A stretch of DNA of 64,000 nucleotides from Paenibacillus lactis (GTDB taxonomy: Bacteria > Bacillota > Bacilli > Paenibacillales > Paenibacillaceae), in NCBI RefSeq assembly GCF_017873605.1, contig NZ_JAGGKI010000002.1:186001-250000 (forward strand), read 5' to 3'. Below the pieces are notes generated by a model. That model was not told the DNA's origin. It was given only the letters and a program-made list of their open reading frames with translations, and searched no databases. Positions within the stretch are counted from its first letter, which is position 1. Each line of letters begins with the position of its first letter. The position numbers and the translations under genes were made by a program. Positions 57,993 to 64,000 of the stretch are shown piece by piece.

Positions 57993-59543
57993 TTATTTCA
58001 GGTACTTCTCCTGATACGCCTTAGTCATTTCTTCCGTAATTTCCGCCATCTTCGGATCATTCTTGATCGTTTCGATCAATTGATCATACGCTTCAATCGG
58101 CTCCTTGCCCGTAATGACCATGACGCGCATGTCTTCCACTTTCTTGGAGATTTCAGGATAATATTTATTATACGCCTCCGAATACAGCTCTGCCGAAGGA
58201 TTCGGCACCTTGACCGTCTTGCGCTCCGTTACGATCTCCACGTTGCGCTGATATACCTCATCCGGCATCCCCACGGCGCTGATCGCCATATCGTCGCTCA
58301 CCAGATGAATCATATTGTTCAGGTTTCCGTCTCCCGTCTTATCGATTGCCGCTTGCGGCGTTGCCACCTTCTTGCCGTTCTCTACCTTGTAATGAACGCC
58401 CTCGAGGCCGTACGTCAGCATCTCGTTGCCTTCCACGCTGTAGCCGTAGTCAAAGAACTCCAGAATTTTCTTCACCTTGGCTTCCGGAACCTTCTTCGGG
58501 ATCAGATATACGCCATAATACGGTGAGCCTGAAGGAGTATATTTCACCCCATTCGCATTTTCCAAATAAGCCAGCGGCATCAGGTCCGCCTTCGGATCAA
58601 CCTCCTTCACCGGTTGACCGGTTACCCAGGCATGGTTCATGGACATGCCCCCGACTCCGGCCTTGGCGCTGCGCATCGTATCCATGACCTGCGAGAACTT
58701 CATGATGGCGAAGTCCTTAGGGAACAGGCCATCGTCATAAGCCTTTTTGATCCACAGCATAGCCTCCCTCGACGCATCCGACGTGATGATCGGAGATAGC
58801 GTATTATCCGGCTCCAGCTTCCAGCCCCCTTGCGTCTCGTTGAAAATATTATAAATATAAGCAAGCGCGCCCGGGTTGGCCGCGTACGGAATTTCATCCG
58901 CTTGGCCGTTCCCGTTCGGATCTTTCTCCTTAAAGGCCTTTAGCACGTTATAGAATTCGTCGAGCGTCTTGGGCGTTTCCAGTCCCAGCGCATCCAGCCA
59001 ATCCTTGCGGATCATCGGGAACACGCCGCCGCCATAGCTCGGATAGTAGCGCGGAATAACCATGTTCTTGCCGTCTACCTTCGTGATCTCCCACATTTCC
59101 TTCAGCTCTTCGCGGTTTAAATTCGGATAATCCTTAAGGAACGGGGTCAAGTCCCAGAACACCCCTTGCTTCAGCATTTTCTGCAGCTGCGGGTTCTGCA
59201 TCGATTCGACGAACGTTACTTCCGGCAGGTCGCCGGACGCAAGCATGACGTTAATTTTCTCCTCCGCCGTGGAAGGGGACAGCCAGGTGATGTTCAGCTT
59301 GGTGTTGGTTCGCTTCTCCAGCTCCTTCCAGAGAGGATTCGTGTTATCGATGAATTCAGTCGCGTAGTTCAGGGTCTGAATCGTAATGCTTGTCGGCTCT
59401 CCGCCATCCTTTCCGCCTCCGCTGCCGCTGGCGGTGCCTCCCGAGCCGCCACCGCATGCACTGAGCAGGAGCGAGCTGGCCAAGATCAGTAAGCTGGCCG
59501 TCTTAACAAGCGATTTTCCAGGCTTGAGCTTCATTGTTTTCAT
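57993..59543 (-). CDS. carbohydrate-binding lipoprotein of LplA/YtcQ type
   Basis: A 516-residue extracellular solute-binding protein. The lipobox LLSAC puts the lipidated cysteine at residue 30, followed by a Gly/Ser/Asp-rich linker. The mature part has SITIQTLNYATEFIDNTNPL, VMLASGDLPEVTFVES and WDLTPFLKDYPNL, as in the long LplA/YtcQ family, which bind complex oligosaccharides. It is the third gene of an importer with LplB- and LplC-type permeases. No ATPase is encoded here; such systems use the shared MsmX ATPase. AAGGGAGG precedes the start. Confidence 0.9.
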   Translation of the reverse strand: MKTMKLKPGKSLVKTASLLILASSLLLSACGGGSGGTASGSGGGKDGGEPTSITIQTLNYATEFIDNTNPLWKELEKRTNTKLNITWLSPSTAEEKINVMLASGDLPEVTFVESMQNPQLQKMLKQGVFWDLTPFLKDYPNLNREELKEMWEITKVDGKNMVIPRYYPSYGGGVFPMIRKDWLDALGLETPKTLDEFYNVLKAFKEKDPNGNGQADEIPYAANPGALAYIYNIFNETQGGWKLEPDNTLSPIITSDASREAMLWIKKAYDDGLFPKDFAIMKFSQVMDTMRSAKAGVGGMSMNHAWVTGQPVKEVDPKADLMPLAYLENANGVKYTPSGSPYYGVYLIPKKVPEAKVKKILEFFDYGYSVEGNEMLTYGLEGVHYKVENGKKVATPQAAIDKTGDGNLNNMIHLVSDDMAISAVGMPDEVYQRNVEIVTERKTVKVPNPSAELYSEAYNKYYPEISKKVEDMRVMVITGKEPIEAYDQLIETIKNDPKMAEITEEMTKAYQEKYLK

Positions 59544-59631
59544 AAAATGGACCTCCCTTTATCATTGGATTGGCTTCTGTCTGAACCTGATGGATAATGG
59601 ATGTTGTATCCATGTGTAACCATATATCGAA

Positions 59632-60516
59632 TCATTCCTTGACGGAGCCTACCATCGCCCCTTTGGCGAAGTGCTTCTGCAGGAATGGGTACACCAGCAT
59701 GATCGGCACGGTTGCAATAACGACCGCCGCCATTTTCAATGTTTCGGTCGGAACCTGCCGGTTCACTTGGAACGCAAACCCTCCGCCATTGCCTGATCCC
59801 ATCGTTGTCGGATCGACGAGCATATTTTGCAGCAGCACCTGCAGCGGCCACATCTTCTGGTCGTTAATGAACATCAAGGCGTTAAAGTACGTATTCCAAT
59901 AGCCGACCGCGAAGAACAATCCGAAGGCAACGAGGGCAGGCAATGACAATGGCAGAATGATGCGCCAGAACACGCCGATATCATTGGAGCCGTCGATCAT
60001 GGCGGCTTCCTCCAGGCTGACCGGAATGCTGTCGAAGAAGCCCTTCATGAGCAGGACATACCATGCACTGGTCAAGCTCGGCAATATAAGCGACCAGACG
60101 CTGTCGATCAGTCCCAGATTGCGGACGACCAGGTAGAGCGGAACGAGCCCCGGCGTGAAGAGAAACGTGAGCAGCACCATAATCATCATCGCTTTGCGGA
60201 ACCGCAGGCGTTTACGGGACAATGCATACGCCATCCCGCCCGTAACGAGCAGGCTGAGGAGCGTGCCGATCGTCGCCAGGAACACGCTCACCGATATCGA
60301 GCTGACAAATAATCCGTTCGACAGCAAATGCTTGTACGCATCCAGGGTCCAGACCCGCGGCCATAAAATCAGGCTTCGTTGATAATACTCCACCGGATCC
60401 GTAAACGAAAGAATCACGGTATAGTAAATGGGAAATATCGTTGCCAGACCGACGACCAGCAGCAGCCCGTTATTTACGAGGCTAAAGAGCCGCGTCTTCC
60501 AACCTTTCTCATGCAT
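59632..60516 (-). CDS. carbohydrate ABC transporter permease, LplC/YtcP type
   Basis: A 294-residue permease with six membrane segments. The start WKTRLFSLVNNGLLLVVGLA and VILSFTDPVEYYQRSLILWP match the YtcP family. The EAA loop is MIDGSNDIGVFWRIILPLSLPALV. It pairs with the LplB-type permease, whose gene ends 30 bases upstream, and with the lipoprotein 88 bases downstream. AAGGAGG precedes the start. Confidence 0.92.
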   Translation of the reverse strand: MHEKGWKTRLFSLVNNGLLLVVGLATIFPIYYTVILSFTDPVEYYQRSLILWPRVWTLDAYKHLLSNGLFVSSISVSVFLATIGTLLSLLVTGGMAYALSRKRLRFRKAMMIMVLLTFLFTPGLVPLYLVVRNLGLIDSVWSLILPSLTSAWYVLLMKGFFDSIPVSLEEAAMIDGSNDIGVFWRIILPLSLPALVAFGLFFAVGYWNTYFNALMFINDQKMWPLQVLLQNMLVDPTTMGSGNGGGFAFQVNRQVPTETLKMAAVVIATVPIMLVYPFLQKHFAKGAMVGSVKE

Positions 60517-60546
60517 GCTTCCATCCTCCTTGTCTTCGTCGATGTT

Positions 60547-61539
60547 CTAGTACAAGCTTTCCTGGCCGTATCGTCTGGCCAACCGGTTGGCGGTAACGAC
60601 CATAATGACGCCGACGATCGATTTAAACAATCCGATAGCCGTGCTGTAGCTGAACTCTCCCTGCCGGATCCCCACCCTGTAAACATAAGTGTCGAACACT
60701 TCGGCCACCTGGGTGACAGGCGCATTCATCATCAGATAAATCTGCTCGAATCCCGTATCGAGGATCGTTCCCAGGCGGAGTATGAGCAGGATCATAATCA
60801 CATTGCGCATGGCCGGCAGCGTAACATGCCACATTCGTCTAAAGCGCCCCGCGCCGTCCATGACGGCCGCTTCATACAATTGAGGATCAACGCCGGCGAT
60901 GGCCGCAAGGAATATAATCGTTCCCCACCCGACCTCTTTCCAAATGGACTGTGCCGTAAGCATGGCCCAGAAGTAGTTCGGATTGGAGAGAATATCGACC
61001 GTCTCCCAATTCATGGACATGAACCACTTGTTGACCAAGCCCTCGGATTGCGAGAACATCAGATAAGTCAAGCCATAGATCAGCACCCATGACAAAAAGT
61101 GCGGAATATACACTAACGATTGGATCGTTCGTTTATAAAGGGAGCTTCGAACCTCATTCAGCATCAGAGCCAGTATGATCGGCGCCGGAAAAAAGAAAAT
61201 CAAGCTCAGGAAGCTAATCGCAAGCGTATTGCGCAGCAGCATCCAGAAATCATTGTTGGAGAAAAAGCGGATGAAATGCTCAAAGCCTACCCAAGGGCTC
61301 CCCAGCACCCCGAAGTACGGCGAATACTCCTGGAAGGCAATGACGAGATTCGTAATCGGAACGTATTTGAAAATGATAAAAAAGATAAGGCCCGGCAAGG
61401 CCAGGACATACAAATATTTATCGCGCGCTACATCCGCCCATAGCCGTCCCCACTTCGTTTTGGACTTCCCGGAAGTGGAAGCTTTCCTGCTTGCTCCCCT
61501 GTTCTTCGGTTCGATCTGAACGGTCTCCAGTTCTTTCAT
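60547..61539 (-). CDS. carbohydrate ABC transporter permease, LplB/YteP type
   Basis: A 330-residue permease with six membrane segments. After about 30 hydrophilic N-terminal residues come LYVLALPGLIFFIIFKYVPI and the LplB hallmark YSPYFGVLGSPWVGFEHFIRFF. The EAA loop is AAVMDGAGRFRRMWHVTLPAM. It is the first gene of the importer operon and divergent from the membrane AraC regulator. ATG 61539 follows GAGGGA; the longer frame upstream lacks a good site. A cre-like box lies 68 bases upstream. Confidence 0.92.
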   Translation of the reverse strand: MKELETVQIEPKNRGASRKASTSGKSKTKWGRLWADVARDKYLYVLALPGLIFFIIFKYVPITNLVIAFQEYSPYFGVLGSPWVGFEHFIRFFSNNDFWMLLRNTLAISFLSLIFFFPAPIILALMLNEVRSSLYKRTIQSLVYIPHFLSWVLIYGLTYLMFSQSEGLVNKWFMSMNWETVDILSNPNYFWAMLTAQSIWKEVGWGTIIFLAAIAGVDPQLYEAAVMDGAGRFRRMWHVTLPAMRNVIMILLILRLGTILDTGFEQIYLMMNAPVTQVAEVFDTYVYRVGIRQGEFSYSTAIGLFKSIVGVIMVVTANRLARRYGQESLY

Positions 61540-61606
61540 CGTTAATCCCTCGCTTTCAGCCTCGTCATCTCGTTTCGATCTGCCGTTCATTTGGAACGCA
61601 TTCTAA

Positions 61607-61622
61607 ATGTAAACGGTTCCAA
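61607..61622. promoter_or_regulatory. cre-like catabolite-repression site
   Basis: ATGTAAACGGTTCCAA fits 15 of 16 positions of the cre consensus WTGNNARCGNWWWCAW. It lies upstream of the LplB-type gene and within the divergent region to the AraC regulator. CcpA repression of the importer is the likely meaning. Confidence 0.7.
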
Positions 61623-61877
61623 CATTCCCTGCAATTTCACTTTTTTTCCGTCGGCCCTCCCCCTCGTTCCAATCGATGCAGCATCCGCGCAAAGCTTGAT
61701 ACGTCAAGTGGTTTGGCTTGTCCATTTCCTTCTCTTGCACTTTTTTTCCTGGAGGTGATTTAGGCAGATACGACCTTTTCACTGCACCGCTCATTCGTTA
61801 TGATAATACTTAATCCATCCCGGCTTACTTCGACCAAGCCTTTGATTTCGTTTATAACCAACCAGGGGGTTCATGCA

Positions 61878-64000
61878 ATGAGGGCAAGAAATCTTGAAAC
61901 CGATTTCAAAGGAATTATGTATTGGAGAAGCATAGCGCTTGCCGTGCTCTTAACATGCCTTCCCATCTCGGCCATAACGGCCGTTTATCTGTATGTAGGG
62001 AATCAGCATATGATCAATCAATATCAACAGCGGAACGAGGAAACCTTGGTCGACGCTGCGAGGCAAGTGGACGAGCAGTTCACGCAGCTGGTCCAATATG
62101 CGCTCAATATGGTGGTGAAGCCCCACTTTAAGCCTTCCTTGTCAGATATGGATTTTGTATCGAATATTGAAGAGACGGACGAGCTGTTCAATACGTTGAA
62201 CCTGGTGGAGAATGCCGATCCTCTTGTCGACCAGGTATACCTCTATATCAAAAAGCAAAATAAAATCATGGAGCCTGATCTCGGCCTCCGATCGCTTGAC
62301 CGGGAAAAGGATGCGGCCAGCTTCAAGAGTCTGATGGACGGGGATGCCGATATGTTCTGGGTGCATGATCTTGAGCGTCCTTTCAACAAAGGGGGCTCCA
62401 CCCATGCGCTCGTGATGAGGCTTCCGTTCAACGGCCATACGCCGTACGGGGCCATCGTCATTTACATTGACCCATCGAAGCTGCACGTTATCCGCAATAG
62501 CGAGAATGTATCCTTCCTGCTGGATGACCAGGGCCATGTGATCGGGGAGTCCGGGATGAGCAGCCAAATGCCGGAGGCGATGCAAGCGATCCGGGAGCAG
62601 CTGATGCTGCGCGGACGCGAAGACGTCCAGACCTCCAATCAGCTGCGGATGAAGGTTCGGATCCCACAGGATGTATTGCTTGTAAATACCGTTCAATTTG
62701 AAAAGATGCAGCGGCAATGGACCTATGTATCCGGTACGCCGCAATCGGCAATCATCGCACCGACAAAACCGTACACGCATATCATTCTGATCTGCTTTGC
62801 TTTTGCGCTCGCGGCTTCCTTGGCAATAAGCTGGTATGCGTCCAAGAGCATGTACCGTCCGATCCGGAAAATGCTCCATATGATCGGCAGCGATAAAGCC
62901 AAGCCCGGCGCAAGGTATAATGAGCTCGATTACATAGAAAATGAGTGGAAGCAGTACCGGTTCTCCCATTCCACGATGCAGAGCCAGTGGAGCCAATCGC
63001 TGCCGGCGATTCGCGAGGCTTATATCAATCAATTTCTGAGCGGACAGGCTGCCCATCTGACCGAGAGTGAATACGCGGCAAAGCTGCAGGAAATGGAGCT
63101 CGATATTACCGGCAAGCAGTTTGCGGCCATTGTCCTTCAGCAGCATACGCACGGGGAAGACCGGACACCGTTAACGGAAAATGATGAGCATCTCCTTACT
63201 TACGCCGCCCTGAATGTCATTCAAGAGCTGGCGGAGGATTTGAAGGCCTACGTTCATCCGATCAACTTCTTTGACGGCTCCTTCGGCGTCATCCTGATCG
63301 TCCCGGCCTCCTCCGATGCAGATGACGGGCGTGCCGACATCATCAAATCATTGTGCGATCAGATCATGCGCGCCCTGCGGGATACGCTGCGCATGACGGC
63401 AACCCTTGTGCTTGGGGGGCCGAGCCGGAAATGGACCGATGTTCCCCATCTGCTGGAGCAGGCCAAGCGGGCGCTGCATTACCGCTCCTTCGATGCCGGC
63501 AGTCAGGTGCTTGAGGCCGAAACGGTGCTGTCCCAGAAAAATGACTGGGTCGACTTTCCGCTGGAGCTGGAGCAGGAGTTCATTCATGCCTTGAATCTGG
63601 GGCTGCACGACAATGCACGGCGGTCCCTAAGCCGGTTCGTCACGGCCCTTCAGGCGGGAGGCGGCTCGGAATGGCATGTCCATCATGGGCTGATGCGGCT
63701 GCTTACCAGCGTTCATCGCTCCATGCTGCAGGCCGGACTGAACCCTTACCAGGTGTACGACTTCTCCAATCTGCAGGAGCAGCTGTCCCTGCTCCGCGAT
63801 TCCAAAGCTTGCGTGGACTGGTTCCAAAGGGAGATTATCGAGCCCTATCTCGATCAGCTGAAGAAGAATTTCAACAGCTCCATGAAATCCCTGGTGGAAC
63901 ACGTGCTTGAGCAAATCGAACAGAACGGGATGCAGGATCTGTCCCTGGATACGATCGCCATGGAAGCCGGCGTCAGCGTATCTCAGCTAAGCAAGGCGTT
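61878..64000 (+). CDS. membrane AraC-family regulator (YesS-like; 3' end outside window)
   Basis: The frame stays open from ATG 61878 to the window edge (707 codons). The N-terminus has one membrane helix (about 18-40), an external sensor of about 250 residues with coiled-coil and Cache-like features, and a second helix (about 299-320). Cytoplasmic residues include an LLEQAKRALHYRSFDAG stretch typical of YesN/YesS regulators. The DNA-binding part begins at the very end (DLSLDTIAMEAGVSVSQLSK), so the AraC helix-turn-helix continues beyond the window. It is divergent from the carbohydrate importer and probably activates it on sensing sugar or its bound lipoprotein. AGGGGG lies eight bases before the start. 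Confidence 0.88.
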   Translation, partial: MRARNLETDFKGIMYWRSIALAVLLTCLPISAITAVYLYVGNQHMINQYQQRNEETLVDAARQVDEQFTQLVQYALNMVVKPHFKPSLSDMDFVSNIEETDELFNTLNLVENADPLVDQVYLYIKKQNKIMEPDLGLRSLDREKDAASFKSLMDGDADMFWVHDLERPFNKGGSTHALVMRLPFNGHTPYGAIVIYIDPSKLHVIRNSENVSFLLDDQGHVIGESGMSSQMPEAMQAIREQLMLRGREDVQTSNQLRMKVRIPQDVLLVNTVQFEKMQRQWTYVSGTPQSAIIAPTKPYTHIILICFAFALAASLAISWYASKSMYRPIRKMLHMIGSDKAKPGARYNELDYIENEWKQYRFSHSTMQSQWSQSLPAIREAYINQFLSGQAAHLTESEYAAKLQEMELDITGKQFAAIVLQQHTHGEDRTPLTENDEHLLTYAALNVIQELAEDLKAYVHPINFFDGSFGVILIVPASSDADDGRADIIKSLCDQIMRALRDTLRMTATLVLGGPSRKWTDVPHLLEQAKRALHYRSFDAGSQVLEAETVLSQKNDWVDFPLELEQEFIHALNLGLHDNARRSLSRFVTALQAGGGSEWHVHHGLMRLLTSVHRSMLQAGLNPYQVYDFSNLQEQLSLLRDSKACVDWFQREIIEPYLDQLKKNFNSSMKSLVEHVLEQIEQNGMQDLSLDTIAMEAGVSVSQLSKA

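Overview
The window looks like a chromosomal segment of a mid-GC, spore-forming Firmicute, most probably Paenibacillus. Supporting signs are strong AGGAGG-type ribosome binding sites, sigma-A promoters, a SleB-type cortex hydrolase, a Spo0E-like phosphatase, a CcdC protein, a copper-amine-oxidase-N-domain exported protein, an LplB/LplC/lipoprotein sugar importer without its own ATPase beside a membrane AraC regulator, and a TPP riboswitch. No rRNA, tRNA, CRISPR array, insertion sequence or phage module was found. The species call is inference.

Layout. 0-6.9 kb: the 5' end of an SsuE-like flavin reductase, a VanW protein with an expanding C-terminal repeat, an SDR, the NAD(P)H-hydrate repair enzyme, an NAD(P)-binding protein and a secreted TIM-barrel-like protein. 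7-10 kb: a MerR regulator and membrane-anchored hydrolase behind a textbook 19-bp-spacer MerR promoter. 10.3-13.9 kb: a sulfate importer operon (binding protein, two permeases, YezD/DUF2292) with a 5' leader holding a long terminator hairpin, and no ATPase gene. 14-24.9 kb: a SleB-like hydrolase, lactonase, stress/envelope proteins, an ECF sigma with a DUF4179 partner, an MBL-fold/TetR pair, CcdC, and a CstR-like persulfide sensor.

25-28.6 kb: a neopullulanase and a hydrolase/TetR pair. 28.6-29.1 kb: a candidate type I toxin-antitoxin locus (44-aa hydrophobic basic-tailed peptide with convergent overlapping RNA). 29-32.4 kb: an AraC regulator and two Gfo/Idh/MocA proteins. 32.4-38.6 kb: a lantibiotic/bacitracin-immunity-like ABC transporter (ATPase plus two permeases) and a two-component system on the same strand, separated by about 1.6 kb that holds a structured repeat array and a 37-codon peptide gene. 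38.7-42.1 kb: a WYL regulator divergent from a UvrA-like ABC ATPase broken by a 2-nt frameshift.

42.2-48.8 kb: a maltodextrin module of lipoprotein alpha-amylase, LacI regulator, beta-phosphoglucomutase and GH65 maltose phosphorylase. AAACGTTT/AAACGGTTT operators recur here and before the distant neopullulanase, so the amylases, phosphorylase and mutase probably form one route from starch fragments to glucose-6-phosphate. 49-52 kb: EAL and GGDEF proteins for cyclic-di-GMP turnover. 52.7-56.2 kb: a TPP-riboswitch-controlled thiamin-precursor importer (ThiY, thiamin-binding protein, ThiX, ThiZ). 56.5-64 kb: a TatD-like hydrolase, a Spo0E-like protein missed by a 60-codon cutoff, a carbohydrate ABC importer with a near-consensus cre site, and the truncated divergent AraC membrane regulator.
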